NCBI GenBank assembly: GCA_030433215.1
Contig: JAUIMC010000012.1
Location: forward strand, 49,512 to 113,511
Length of the DNA: 64,000 nt
Direction: 5' to 3'
DNA from: Alphaproteobacteria bacterium
GTDB lineage: Bacteria > Pseudomonadota > Alphaproteobacteria > Caulobacterales > Parvularculaceae
Shown here: positions 9,232 through 18,350 of the stretch, in pieces
Position numbering within the stretch: position 1 is the first letter of the stretch
Layout: every line of letters starts with the position of its first letter
Notes under the pieces: model-generated
Database searches by the model: none
What the model was told of the DNA's origin: nothing
The model's input: the letters and a program-made list of their open reading frames with translations, nothing else
Position numbers and translations under genes: made by a program

Positions 9232-11025
9232 ATGAGGGTCGTGCGCTGGATTGCGGGGATTTCCTTCCTGACGGCTATGGCTGCGCCGGTTCTCGCGGCG
9301 ACGCCTGAAGCCGAGCCGGATGCGCCGCCGCCTGCCGCAGCATCCGAAGCCGTGATCGCGGAAGCCCCCGCACCCCCTTCCCTCCGTGTGCTGAACACCG
9401 CCGACGCCGCGCTTTACAAGGAAATTTTCGCGCTTCAGGAAGACGGCCGCTGGAACGAGGCGGACGCGAAGATCGCAGCCGTCGAGAACGACATCCTGAT
9501 GGGCTATGTCCAGTATCAGCGCTATATGCACCCCACGGATTATCGCTCGACCTTCAGCGAACTGAAGCGCTGGATGGCTTTTTACGCCGATCATCCGGAA
9601 GCGGATAAAATCTATTCCCTCGCCCGCCGCCGCCAGCCCCGGGACCAGTCCGCGCCGGTGCGCCCGATCACGCGCAAATGGCGCTCCGAGCCAAGCAAGG
9701 ATCTTCATCCCGAATTGCTCGAAGACTACGACAAGACAGGCGAGGCGCGCACCCGCCGCATCGAGGGTCGCGTGCGCTATCTGGCCAACAAAGAACAGGC
9801 CCTCGTCGCGCAAAAGGAAATCGACGGCCATTTGCGCCGCGGGACCATCACGACGCGCCAATATGACCGCATGCGCTCCTGGATCGCCGCGAGCCTTTAC
9901 TACCAGGGCTATGTGGATGCGGCGCAGGAAATCGCCCAAAGCGCCGCGGAGCGCAATGGCGACACCGCCGTGCTCGCCTACTGGATCGCCGGGTTGATCG
10001 AGTTCCGCGAGGGGGACCTTGCGACCGCCCATCGCCATTTCACCGCCATGGCGGCGGTTCCCTATCAGGAAGACTCGCTTCGCGCCGCCGCCGGCTTCTG
10101 GGCCGCGCGCACCGCGCTCGCCGCCGGCGCGCCCGCCGACGTGACGCCCAATCTCGAGATCGCGGCCGGCTATCCCTTCACCTTTTACGGACAGCTCGCC
10201 CTCGCCCAGCTTGGCCGCGCCTATGATTTCAACTGGGCGGCGCCGGAGCTGACGCAGGAAGAGTTCGAAAACCTGACGGAAGAGCAGCCGCGCATCCTCC
10301 GCGCAGTTGCGCTGGCCGAAGCCGGCCGTACGAGCGAGGCGGACATCGAACTGCGCTGGGCCAACGGCGCGATCGAAGACGAGATGACGAAACCGCTGCT
10401 CGCCATCGCCGTCGCGCTCGACCTCCCCGCCGCGCAAATCGACATCGCCCTTTCCCATGACGATCCCGCGCTGCAGGCCGGGCTCTTCCCGATCCCGCAT
10501 TACACGCCCGATAGCGGCTTCCGGGTGGACCGCGCGCTTCTCTATGCGCTGATGCGCCAGGAATCGAAGTTCAAGACCGACGCCACGAGCCGCGTCGGCG
10601 CGCGCGGGCTCATGCAGCTGATGCCGCGCACGGCGAGCTATATCTCCGGCGACCGCTCCTTGCGCTACCGCTCGGGCCGCGACCGGCTTTACGACCCCTC
10701 CTACAATATGGAGCTCGGTCAGACTTATGTGGATCATTTGATGACCCGCTCGGTCGACGGCGACCTCTTCAATCTCGCCGCCGCCTATAATGGCGGGCCG
10801 GGCAATTTGCGCCGCTGGCAGCGCGCGGTGGAGGTCGAGGACCCCTTGCTCTTTATCGAGAGCATTCCGAACCGCGAAAGCCGCGACTTTGTGGAAAAAG
10901 TGCTGACCAATTTCTGGGTCTACCGCGCCCGGCTGGGCCAGCCGGCGCCCTCGCGCGACAAGGTCGCCGCCGGCGAATTGCCGCTCTACGAAGCCCTCGA
11001 CCAGATCGCCGAGCAGGCGGAGTAA
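9232..11025 (+). CDS. Soluble lytic murein transglycosylase (Slt family)
   Basis: Periplasmic enzyme that cleaves peptidoglycan between MurNAc and GlcNAc with formation of 1,6-anhydro ends. 597 residues from ATG 9232; a GTG directly before it could also start. The GGGGAAAGGG stretch upstream fits 9232. The signal peptide is about 25 residues, ending in PVLAA. A long helical superhelix precedes the C-terminal SLT domain, whose catalytic glutamate is in LMRQESKFKTDA, followed by GARGLMQLMPRTA and NLAAAYNGGPGNL. The layout is that of Slt70-type enzymes. Confidence 0.94.
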   Translation: MRVVRWIAGISFLTAMAAPVLAATPEAEPDAPPPAAASEAVIAEAPAPPSLRVLNTADAALYKEIFALQEDGRWNEADAKIAAVENDILMGYVQYQRYMHPTDYRSTFSELKRWMAFYADHPEADKIYSLARRRQPRDQSAPVRPITRKWRSEPSKDLHPELLEDYDKTGEARTRRIEGRVRYLANKEQALVAQKEIDGHLRRGTITTRQYDRMRSWIAASLYYQGYVDAAQEIAQSAAERNGDTAVLAYWIAGLIEFREGDLATAHRHFTAMAAVPYQEDSLRAAAGFWAARTALAAGAPADVTPNLEIAAGYPFTFYGQLALAQLGRAYDFNWAAPELTQEEFENLTEEQPRILRAVALAEAGRTSEADIELRWANGAIEDEMTKPLLAIAVALDLPAAQIDIALSHDDPALQAGLFPIPHYTPDSGFRVDRALLYALMRQESKFKTDATSRVGARGLMQLMPRTASYISGDRSLRYRSGRDRLYDPSYNMELGQTYVDHLMTRSVDGDLFNLAAAYNGGPGNLRRWQRAVEVEDPLLFIESIPNRESRDFVEKVLTNFWVYRARLGQPAPSRDKVAAGELPLYEALDQIAEQAE

Positions 11026-11044
11026 CGTCTCCGCGCGCCTCGCC

Positions 11045-11761
11045 TCAGCCGGCCACGAACAGGTGTCCGGCCATGCCCACCATGAAGCCGAGCACCGCGC
11101 CCAGCGAGGGATACCAGCTGCGCTCCAGCTTCGCCTGAGGGGCCACGTCACGGAACACCAGAAACACGATGCCCCCGGCGCAGAAGGTCATGATCGTCCC
11201 GAGTAGCGGATGCTCCGGCGTGAACGCCGCATAGCCGAGAAAACCCCAGCCGATCCCGCTCAGCGCCGCCAGGGAGATCACCATCAGCGCATGCCGGCCA
11301 ATGCCCGCCCGGTCGGACTGGTGCTTGATCTCGCGATAAGCGTTGAAGGCTTCGGGAATATTCTGCGCGGCGATGATCAGCGTCAGGAACAGCGCTTCCT
11401 CATAGCTGCGGGTGATAATGGCGCCGACGACGATGGCCTCAGGCACGAAGTCAAGCAGCATGGCGAGAAGCTGTGACAGGGGCGTGCCGTGATTGGTGAA
11501 ATAACGGTCGCAGGCCATGAACACGACCGCGCCGCCCGTAAAACTCGCAAGTGAGGCCCAGGCCGGCTGCAACGCCATGCCTTTCGGCACCAAGACCAGC
11601 GACACCGCCGCAAGCAAGGCGCCGCCGCCAAAGGCGATCACGGCGTGACGGGTTTCGGAGCGCATCCAGGCCGGATGCACGCGCTCCCAATGGCCGAGCG
11701 CGCCGCCGGCGATCGCCGACAGGGACGCAATCAGGAGCAGGATGAAAAGATCGAGAGCCAT
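11045..11761 (-). CDS. ZIP-like divalent metal transporter
   Basis: Predicted metal-ion permease of the ZIP superfamily, 238 residues with about eight transmembrane helices. The helix IV and V signature positions are visible as DFVPEAIVVGA and AAQNIPEAFNAYREI, which replace the common HSxxEG and HNIPEG. The first site has Asp in place of His, which may change metal choice. It is convergent with the transglycosylase gene, with 19 bases between stops. There is no metal-regulator gene beside it. The superfamily is fairly secure; the metal is unknown. Confidence 0.75.
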   Translation of the reverse strand: MALDLFILLLIASLSAIAGGALGHWERVHPAWMRSETRHAVIAFGGGALLAAVSLVLVPKGMALQPAWASLASFTGGAVVFMACDRYFTNHGTPLSQLLAMLLDFVPEAIVVGAIITRSYEEALFLTLIIAAQNIPEAFNAYREIKHQSDRAGIGRHALMVISLAALSGIGWGFLGYAAFTPEHPLLGTIMTFCAGGIVFLVFRDVAPQAKLERSWYPSLGAVLGFMVGMAGHLFVAG

Positions 11762-11897
11762 GCGTTTCGGTCCTGACCCTTAAACGCCGAACCGCAGAGC
11801 TCGCAATAGCCAGGGGACATAAACCGGCAATAATGCTAGGGATTGGCGGGTATTGGCTCTGGCCGGCGCCGTCGGCCTTCACGCTCACGAGACTCTC

Positions 11898-12314
11898 ATG
11901 ACCTCTTCTTCCAGTATCGATGCGGAAGGCGGCTGCCTGTGCGGGCGCATCCGCTATCGCGTCTCCGGCGCAATCGCGGAAAGCGGTTATTGCCATTGCC
12001 GCACCTGCCAGCGCCAGTCCGGCGCGCCCGCCGTCGCCTGGTTTGCGCTCGCGCCCTCCGGCTTTTCCTATCTGAAGGGCGAGCCCGGCGTCTATCGCGC
12101 CTCGGATCATGCAAGCCGCGAGTTCTGCCGCGATTGCGGCGGCTATCTCGTATTCAGGGAAGACGATCCGAAGGAAACGCTGAGCGTCAATACGGCGAGC
12201 CTGGACGATCCCGCCTTGGCGCCGCCGGAATGTCATATCTATTGCGAGAGCCGTATCCCGTGGTTCGACACCGCGGACGATCTGCCGAGATTTGAGCGCG
12301 GGCCGCTGCCGTAG
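11898..12314 (+). CDS. GFA family (CENP-V/glutathione-dependent formaldehyde-activating-like) zinc protein
   Basis: Small zinc-binding protein of the GFA/CENP-V fold, 138 residues from ATG 11898. An in-frame ATG at 11853 is less likely because it adds residues before the fold. Zinc-binding cysteines appear in GGCLCGRIRY, YCHCRTCQRQSG and FCRDCGGYL. The family was named for a proposed S-hydroxymethylglutathione synthase, but most members have no proven activity. It stands alone between the ZIP-like transporter and the end of tadC, pointing towards tadC. Confidence 0.85.
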   Translation: MTSSSSIDAEGGCLCGRIRYRVSGAIAESGYCHCRTCQRQSGAPAVAWFALAPSGFSYLKGEPGVYRASDHASREFCRDCGGYLVFREDDPKETLSVNTASLDDPALAPPECHIYCESRIPWFDTADDLPRFERGPLP

Positions 12315-12323
12315 CAGGCCCGC

Positions 12324-13295
12324 TTACTCCATTCCCATGACGCCCATGATCGCCGGTCCGAGAATGACGGCGAAGAGAACCGGCAGGAAGAAGCCGATCA
12401 TCGGCACGGTGAGTTTCGGCGGCAGCGCGGCGGCTTTCTTTTCCGCTTCCTGCATGCGCATGTCGCGGCTTTCCTTGGCCATGACGCGCAGGGACTGGCC
12501 GAGGGGCGTGCCGTATTTTTCCGACTGCACCAGCGCCGTAACGACGCCCCTGACGGCGTCGAGCCCGGTGCGCTCAGCGAGGTTGATATAGGCCTGTTTG
12601 CGTTCCTGGAGATAAGAGAGTTCCGCCGTCGTCAGCCCCAGCTCTTCCGCGAGCTCGGGACAGTTCGGCCCGACCTCGTCGCCGACTTTCTGGAAGGCGG
12701 CTTCGATGGACATGCCCGATTCAACGCAGATCAGCAGCAGGTCGAGCGCGTCCGGCCAGAATTCCTGAATTTTCTGCTGTCGCTTGGAGACCGCATTCGA
12801 GATGTAGATGTTCGGCAGATAAAAGCCGAGGAAAAAGCCGCCCATGGTGGCGAGCAGACGGCCGAAGCTGTCCAGTTCGAAACCGTCAAGCAGGTAAACA
12901 TAAACGCCGGTGATGATCGCCACCACGAAAGGTAGGCCGAGACGCGCGGCCATGAAGGTGAAGACCGGGCCCTGACCGCGATAGCCGGCCATCATCAGTT
13001 TCTTGCGCGCCGAGTCCGCATCGAACACTTCGAGCAGCTTCAGGCTTTCCACGACTTCCTTGATCGCGCCCTGCGGGCTCGTATTGCGAAGGCCCTTGGT
13101 CTTTTTCGCCAGCGATTCGCGCTGCTGCTTGCGCAGGTTCTCGCGATAACTGCCGACAGACTTCATCCGCTCCTTGAGCTTGTCTTTCACCAGCAGCGGC
13201 TCGAGCACTGTGTACAGCGTCGCAATCGCCGCCAGGGAAACCAGCGCAGCGATCTGGAAAGAGCGGTCGGTTATGGCGTTAACGAGCGCTTCCAT
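12324..13295 (-). CDS. tadC: Tad pilus inner-membrane platform protein TadC (T2SS F family)
   Basis: Inner-membrane platform protein of the Flp/Tad type IVc pilus, paired with TadB. 323 residues with one N-terminal helix and a C-terminal helical T2SSF domain containing LDLLLICVESGMSIEAAFQKV and YGTPLGQSLRVMAKE. It is the last gene of the leftward pilus operon, four bases after tadB. Nothing like a terminator follows before the convergent GFA gene. Confidence 0.93.
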   Translation of the reverse strand: MEALVNAITDRSFQIAALVSLAAIATLYTVLEPLLVKDKLKERMKSVGSYRENLRKQQRESLAKKTKGLRNTSPQGAIKEVVESLKLLEVFDADSARKKLMMAGYRGQGPVFTFMAARLGLPFVVAIITGVYVYLLDGFELDSFGRLLATMGGFFLGFYLPNIYISNAVSKRQQKIQEFWPDALDLLLICVESGMSIEAAFQKVGDEVGPNCPELAEELGLTTAELSYLQERKQAYINLAERTGLDAVRGVVTALVQSEKYGTPLGQSLRVMAKESRDMRMQEAEKKAAALPPKLTVPMIGFFLPVLFAVILGPAIMGVMGME

Positions 13296-13299
13296 GGAT

Positions 13300-14292
13300 C
13301 TAAACCTTGATCTGCGTCATCTTCTTCATCACGAAAATGCCGGTGCTCATCCAAAGCCCCGCGCCGATCAGAATGAAGTTGCCGACTTTCGTCGCAAACA
13401 GGGGCACCAGATAATCCGGCGATGAAAGGTGCACGGCGCCCGCCACCAGGAAGGGCAGCGAGCCGATAATCCAGGCGGAAGCCTTCGCTTCAGATGACAG
13501 CGCCTTGATCTTGCCCTCCATCAGCTTGCGCGAACGCAGGACGGCGCCAAGGTTGCCGAGCGCTTCTGCAAGGTTGCCGCCCGTCTTTTGCTGGATCATC
13601 AGAACGATGCCGAAGAAGTTGACCTCCTGCAGCGGCATGCGTTCATACATGCGCTCGAGCGCCTGCTCCAGGGAAAGGCCGACGCGAATGCCTTCGACCA
13701 ACATGTGAAATTCGTCGCAGACAGGGCGCGGCGCCTCGCGCGCAATGATTTTCAGACATTCATTGACCGGCAGGCCGGTCTTCACGCCGCGGACAATAAC
13801 GTCGATGGCGTTTGAAAATTCGTCGACGAATTTTTTCTGGCGACGGGCCCGCAGGAAGTTCAGGACCCAGCGCGGAAAACCGAAACCGCCGACCAGCAGC
13901 AAAAGCCCGCTGATCCAGGGCTGCTGCCCGGAAACGACGCCGATCAGCCCGAAAACAGCCGCGAGAATGACGCTGGCGATATAGAAATGCTTTCGTTTGA
14001 TCGGCAGGCCCGCCTGTTCGAGCATCTGGTCCATCGACAGGCGGCGCTTTTTCTTGAGATTCTTGGTCTTATTATCGATCGCAGCGAGCGATTCAGCGAG
14101 CTTCTTGCGGCGCTCCTTGTTCTGCGCTTCGGCATTGGGGCCGCCGGCGCGTTTCACCGCCTTGGCCGCATTCATTTCCTCAACGCGGCGCTTGGTCTTG
14201 TCTTTCTGGTTGGGCGCAAGCAACACGAAAGCGAGCGCGCCAAAACAGACGAGCCCCAGAACCAGAACAAGAATGATCTGCTGCTGATCCAT
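13300..14292 (-). CDS. tadB: Tad pilus inner-membrane platform protein TadB (T2SS F family)
   Basis: Partner of TadC in the membrane platform on which the CpaF ATPase acts. 330 residues: an N-terminal helix (LVLVLGLVCFGALAFVLL), a basic cytoplasmic segment rich in Lys/Arg around residues 35-95, two helices, then a T2SSF domain with AIDVIVRGVKTGLPVNECL and GGNLAEALGNLGAVL. It lies between cpaF and tadC with 12 and 4 bases to its neighbours, so one transcript is likely. Confidence 0.94.
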   Translation of the reverse strand: MDQQQIILVLVLGLVCFGALAFVLLAPNQKDKTKRRVEEMNAAKAVKRAGGPNAEAQNKERRKKLAESLAAIDNKTKNLKKKRRLSMDQMLEQAGLPIKRKHFYIASVILAAVFGLIGVVSGQQPWISGLLLLVGGFGFPRWVLNFLRARRQKKFVDEFSNAIDVIVRGVKTGLPVNECLKIIAREAPRPVCDEFHMLVEGIRVGLSLEQALERMYERMPLQEVNFFGIVLMIQQKTGGNLAEALGNLGAVLRSRKLMEGKIKALSSEAKASAWIIGSLPFLVAGAVHLSSPDYLVPLFATKVGNFILIGAGLWMSTGIFVMKKMTQIKV

Positions 14293-14304
14293 GCGCCGCC
14301 TCTC

Positions 14305-15813
14305 TTAGTCCGCCGCCGCGTCGAGCGCGCCGGCCAGCTCGGCTTCCTTGCCGTAATACCGGGCGCGATCCCAGAACGCCGGTCGCGCGATCCCGGTGGA
14401 TTTATGCTTGCCGACGATTTTGCCGTCGGCGTCCTCGCCATCCATGTCGTAGATGAAGAGATCCTGGGTGATGATGGTGTCGCCTTCGGTGCCGAGCACC
14501 TCGGTCACATGCGTGATGCGGCGCGAACCGTCGCGAAGACGCGCCGCCTGGATGACCACGTCGATAGACCCGACGATCATTTCCTTGATGGTTTTCGAAG
14601 GCAGGTTGTAGCCGCCCATGGTGATCATGGATTCGATACGCTGCAGAGCTTCGCGCGGCGAGTTGGCGTGGAGCGTGCCCATGGAGCCGTCGTGGCCGGT
14701 GTTCATGGCCTGAAGCAAGTCGAACGCTTCGGGGCCGCGAACCTCGCCGACGATGATGCGTTCAGGACGCATACGCAGACAGTTCTTGACGAGATCGCGC
14801 ATCGTCACTTCGCCCTGGCCTTCGAGGTTCGGCGGGCGGGTTTCGAGACGCACCGTATGGGGCTGCTGCAGCTGAAGTTCCGCCGCGTCCTCGCAGGTGA
14901 TGATGCGCTCGTCATGTTCGATAAAGCCGGTCATGCAGTTCAACAGCGTCGTCTTACCGGAACCGGTACCGCCGGAGATCAGCGTGTTGATGCGGCAATG
15001 CCCGATGATTTCGAGAACCTTCGCGCCTTCCGGCGAGATCGACCCGAAATTGACGAGGTCCTGAACGCGCAGCTTGTCTTTCTTAAACTTACGAATGGTG
15101 AGCGCGGCGCCGTCAATGGACAGCGGCGGCGCGATCACGTTCACACGAGAGCCGTCCGGCAAACGCGCGTCGCAGATGGGGCTGGCTTCGTCGACGCGGC
15201 GGCCGACCTGGGACACGATGCGCTGACAGATATTCATCAGCTGCGCATTGTCGCGGAAGCGCACATTGGTGAGCTGGATCTTGCCGCCGACTTCGATGAA
15301 GACGTGGCTGGCGCCGTTGACCATGATGTCGGCGATGTCGTCGCGCGCGAGCAACGGCTCGAGCGGGCCATAGCCGAGAACGTCGTTGCAGATGTCCTGA
15401 AGCAGGGATTCCTGCTCGGCAATGGACATCTGGACGTTCTTGATCGAGATGATCTCGTTGACGATATCGCGGATTTCCTCCGCCGCCGCCTCAGTATCGA
15501 GCTGGGCGAGCTGCGACAGGTCAATCGTGTCGATCAGCGCGTTGAAGATCGTGGTTTTGGTCTGAAAATATTCGTCGGAGCGTCCGCCGATTTCCACCGG
15601 CTCCGGCTTCTTGGCGGCCGGCTGCGTCACGCGCGGCGGGGCCGGCGGGGGGGCGCTCGATTTCTTTTCAGGTTTCGGCGCCGGCTGAGCGGCCGCTTTT
15701 TGCGCAGGCTTAGCGCCCTGCTGCGGCTGCTGCGGGCGCGGCGCAGGTTTTTTGGCGGCGGGCTTGGACTGCGGCGCCGCCGGCTCTACCGGACTCGTTC
15801 TGCGACCGAACAT
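14305..15813 (-). CDS. cpaF: Tad pilus secretion ATPase CpaF/TadA
   Basis: Hexameric GspE/VirB11-type ATPase that powers Flp pilus assembly and retraction. 502 residues from ATG 15813; a GTG two codons upstream is possible, but GGGG sits at the right distance for the ATG. Walker A is [15 protein letters not shown], followed by the Asp and His boxes, with [23 protein letters not shown] as Walker B. The first 90 residues are a Pro/Ala/Lys-rich low-complexity extension, longer than in compact homologues. It is seven codons or fewer from its neighbours cpaE and tadB. Confidence 0.96.
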   Translation of the reverse strand: MFGRRTSPVEPAAPQSKPAAKKPAPRPQQPQQGAKPAQKAAAQPAPKPEKKSSAPPPAPPRVTQPAAKKPEPVEIGGRSDEYFQTKTTIFNALIDTIDLSQLAQLDTEAAAEEIRDIVNEIISIKNVQMSIAEQESLLQDICNDVLGYGPLEPLLARDDIADIMVNGASHVFIEVGGKIQLTNVRFRDNAQLMNICQRIVSQVGRRVDEASPICDARLPDGSRVNVIAPPLSIDGAALTIRKFKKDKLRVQDLVNFGSISPEGAKVLEIIGHCRINTLISGGTGSGKTTLLNCMTGFIEHDERIITCEDAAELQLQQPHTVRLETRPPNLEGQGEVTMRDLVKNCLRMRPERIIVGEVRGPEAFDLLQAMNTGHDGSMGTLHANSPREALQRIESMITMGGYNLPSKTIKEMIVGSIDVVIQAARLRDGSRRITHVTEVLGTEGDTIITQDLFIYDMDGEDADGKIVGKHKSTGIARPAFWDRARYYGKEAELAGALDAAAD

Positions 15814-15825
15814 CGTCACCCCAAA

Positions 15826-17616
15826 TTACCCCTTCTTCTTAAACAGGCCGGAAAGGCTGAACTTCGGACGCGCGATATTGGGTTCGTTGCGGCCGAGAAG
15901 CTGGGCCGACAATTCGCGGATCGCCTGAGCCGCCTTGGACTTGGCGCCGACTTCCATGAGCGGCGCTGCATTGGTCGCCGCCGCGCCGAAGAGCTGCGGG
16001 TCCCAATTGATGACCTGGAGCGGCTTGATGCCCACATGTTCGGCGAACTGATCGGCCTGCACCGCCGACAGTTTCGGGTCGAACTGGTTGATGATCAGGG
16101 TCGGCGGCGAGTCGTTCGGACGCGCCGCGCCGAGAATGTCGATCAGGTTCTTGGTGTTGCGGAAGGACGCAAGGTCCGGCGTCGCCGAGATGACGATTTC
16201 ATCCGCCGTCATCAGAATGCGCTTCGACCAGGAGGTCCACAGATGCGGCACGTCGACGACAATGGTCGGCGCGGTGCCGCGCACCACGTCGAGAACCGTT
16301 TCAAACGCCTGATCGTCGAGATCGAAATCGCGGTCGAGCATGGACGGCGCGGTGAACAGGCTCAGCCGTTCCGTGTGCTTTTGCAACAGGCGGTCCAGCA
16401 GCACGTCGTCCAGACGCTCGGGCGAATTCAACGCCTCAACCAGGCCGGCGGAGGCTTCCTCGTCGAAGTCGAGGCTGGCTGTGCCGAAAGGCAGGTCAAG
16501 GTCGAGAATGATCGTATCGCTCTTATATTCTTCCGCCGTGCACCAGCCGACATTGTGCGCGATGGTCGAGGACCCGACGCCGCCGCGGGCGCCGACAAAG
16601 GCCATCGTCTTGCCGATCGGCGGCGCTGACGGATCAACGTAAAGATCGGCGATCGTCTTGATGATCTGCAACGGCGATTGCGGGCGGACGATATATTCGC
16701 TGACGCCCTGGCGGATCAGTTCGCGGTAAAGAATGATGTCGTTGACCGCGCCGATGATGATCACCTTGGTCGACGGATCGCACACTTCCGCCAGCTCGCC
16801 GAGCCTTGCGAAAATCTCCGAGCCGCCCGCCATGGTCTCGAGAATGATGAGGTTCGGCGTCGAAGCGGACTGGAAGTGATCCACCGCCTTGGAGACCCCG
16901 CCCATATGGATGGTGAGGTGCGCCTTGGCGAGGCGCCGGTCCACCGACGCCTTTTCCAGAAGCTGCGTCACCTGGGGAGTTTCGCAGAAGGCGTGAATCG
17001 AAATCCGCGGCACCGGACGGTGATCGACTTCCTCGTCGCCGATATCGGCGGAATGATCGCCATAGCTTTCGGCCGCTTCGGGCACATTTGCGGAGCCCGC
17101 GGCCGCAGCAGCCGTCACCAGCGCGCCCTGGCTCGCGGTTTCTTCGTGATAGTCCTCGTCTTCAAAATCGTCCGTGTCCGCCTCTTCGGCGACATCCGCT
17201 TCAACTGCTTCGAAAACACTCTCGATGGACTGATCGTCGTCTTCCGTCGGGGCCGCGCCGAGTTCGTCGATATCTTCTTCAAAGGCCGCTTCGAGATCGG
17301 CCTCAATCGGCTCGTCTTCCGCAAAGGCTTCGTCTGCGAACGCCTCGTCGCCGAGATCCTCTTCGGCAAAGGCGTCCTCGCCGAAATCTTCCTCGCCAAG
17401 CGCGGCGAGTTCTTCGTCGGAAAGCTCTTCGTCCAGCCAGGAGTCATCAGTGCCAAAGGCGTCTTCAAGGCTTTCTTCAAACGCTTGATCCGCTTCGCCC
17501 GACTTCGCGGGCGCCCCGCCGGTCGGACCGCCGTCAGCACCGAGGCTTGCGGCGCCGTCAGCGACGCCTTCTTCATCCTCAGCCGGCTGATAAGCATTTT
17601 CAGCAGCGTTTTTCAT
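15826..17616 (-). CDS. cpaE: Tad pilus localisation protein CpaE/TadZ with a long acidic N-terminal region
   Basis: ParA/MinD-like atypical ATPase that positions the Tad machine. 596 residues from ATG 17616; two ATGs stand in tandem and the GGGAG site is best spaced for the second. The receiver-like middle domain begins near residue 205 (RISIHAFCETPQV) and the deviant P-loop is FVGARGGVGSSTIAHN, where the usual lysine is Ser, as is normal for this family. Residues about 40-165 are strikingly acidic with repeated Glu/Asp-Ala-Phe units. That region is an extension over the common 400-500-residue proteins. Confidence 0.93.
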   Translation of the reverse strand: MKNAAENAYQPAEDEEGVADGAASLGADGGPTGGAPAKSGEADQAFEESLEDAFGTDDSWLDEELSDEELAALGEEDFGEDAFAEEDLGDEAFADEAFAEDEPIEADLEAAFEEDIDELGAAPTEDDDQSIESVFEAVEADVAEEADTDDFEDEDYHEETASQGALVTAAAAAGSANVPEAAESYGDHSADIGDEEVDHRPVPRISIHAFCETPQVTQLLEKASVDRRLAKAHLTIHMGGVSKAVDHFQSASTPNLIILETMAGGSEIFARLGELAEVCDPSTKVIIIGAVNDIILYRELIRQGVSEYIVRPQSPLQIIKTIADLYVDPSAPPIGKTMAFVGARGGVGSSTIAHNVGWCTAEEYKSDTIILDLDLPFGTASLDFDEEASAGLVEALNSPERLDDVLLDRLLQKHTERLSLFTAPSMLDRDFDLDDQAFETVLDVVRGTAPTIVVDVPHLWTSWSKRILMTADEIVISATPDLASFRNTKNLIDILGAARPNDSPPTLIINQFDPKLSAVQADQFAEHVGIKPLQVINWDPQLFGAAATNAAPLMEVGAKSKAAQAIRELSAQLLGRNEPNIARPKFSLSGLFKKKG

Positions 17617-17658
17617 CATTATCTCCCTCAAGCATCCCCGATCTCGAGCATGCTATCG

Positions 17659-18336
17659 CTAATTTGAAGCCTCGGCCTCGATAGATGAGTCAATGTCAGA
17701 GTTCGTAGACTCGCCGGCGCGGTAGAGTTCGACGGCGCGCACGGCGAATTCGCCATCACGCGGCGCGACATCCGTCGGCGCGACCAGATCACGCGGATCG
17801 GCGACCATAGCCGCCAGGTTGTTCATGGTCGCGCAGCCCGCATTCGGCGTTCTGAGATTACGGTACTGGCGGCTGCGCACGCCGGCCCAGACGCCGCAAG
17901 GGCTGGGCGTCGCGACATAACGCGTGAACGAAAGAATGATGTCGTTCTCCGCATTGCCGGTGCGATAGGTCGCCCCGTGGATCGCCGACCAGGGCACGCC
18001 CGCATCGTTGAGCGCCTTGCGGATATCCGCGGAAGCCTCATGCCCGTCGAGATCATTGCCCGCCCCCGAAGGGCCGGTGACCGTCACGGGCCCGTGACCG
18101 TTGTTCATATAGGCGCTGGCGAAAGCGCGCAGACGCGCCTTGTCCACATTGGAAATATCCGTCGTGGTCGCATCGGTCTTGATCGTCAGCGTGACGACCT
18201 GGCTGTCGACCGCGATCGGATGGGTTTCCGCGACGGACGCCGCATGTTCCGGACCGTTGAAAGGACCGCTGGAACAGGCAGCCGCCGTCATCGACATAGC
18301 GGAAAGAAGCGCGATTTTGAGTTTTGACGTGGTCAT
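17659..18336 (-). CDS. cpaD: Tad pilus assembly lipoprotein CpaD
   Basis: Outer-membrane lipoprotein that assists the CpaC secretin. 225 residues from ATG 18336. The signal peptide ends in the lipobox TAAAC, so Cys21 should be lipidated. The rest matches the CpaD family in size and in motifs such as GAGNDLDGHEASADIRKAL and the late CATMNNLAAMVADPRDLV block, which includes two of the few cysteines. The start is 14 bases after the cpaC stop. Confidence 0.9.
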   Translation of the reverse strand: MTTSKLKIALLSAMSMTAAACSSGPFNGPEHAASVAETHPIAVDSQVVTLTIKTDATTTDISNVDKARLRAFASAYMNNGHGPVTVTGPSGAGNDLDGHEASADIRKALNDAGVPWSAIHGATYRTGNAENDIILSFTRYVATPSPCGVWAGVRSRQYRNLRTPNAGCATMNNLAAMVADPRDLVAPTDVAPRDGEFAVRAVELYRAGESTNSDIDSSIEAEASN

Positions 18337-18350
18337 GACTTGCTTTCCCA

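Noticed and set aside
8941..11151. Leftward open frame of 736 codons
   Set aside because: Shadow of the transglycosylase gene in GC-rich DNA; composition is Arg/Gly-heavy with no motifs.
13987..16629. Rightward open frame of 880 codons
   Set aside because: Antisense shadow of tadB, cpaF and cpaE, all of which are clearly real.
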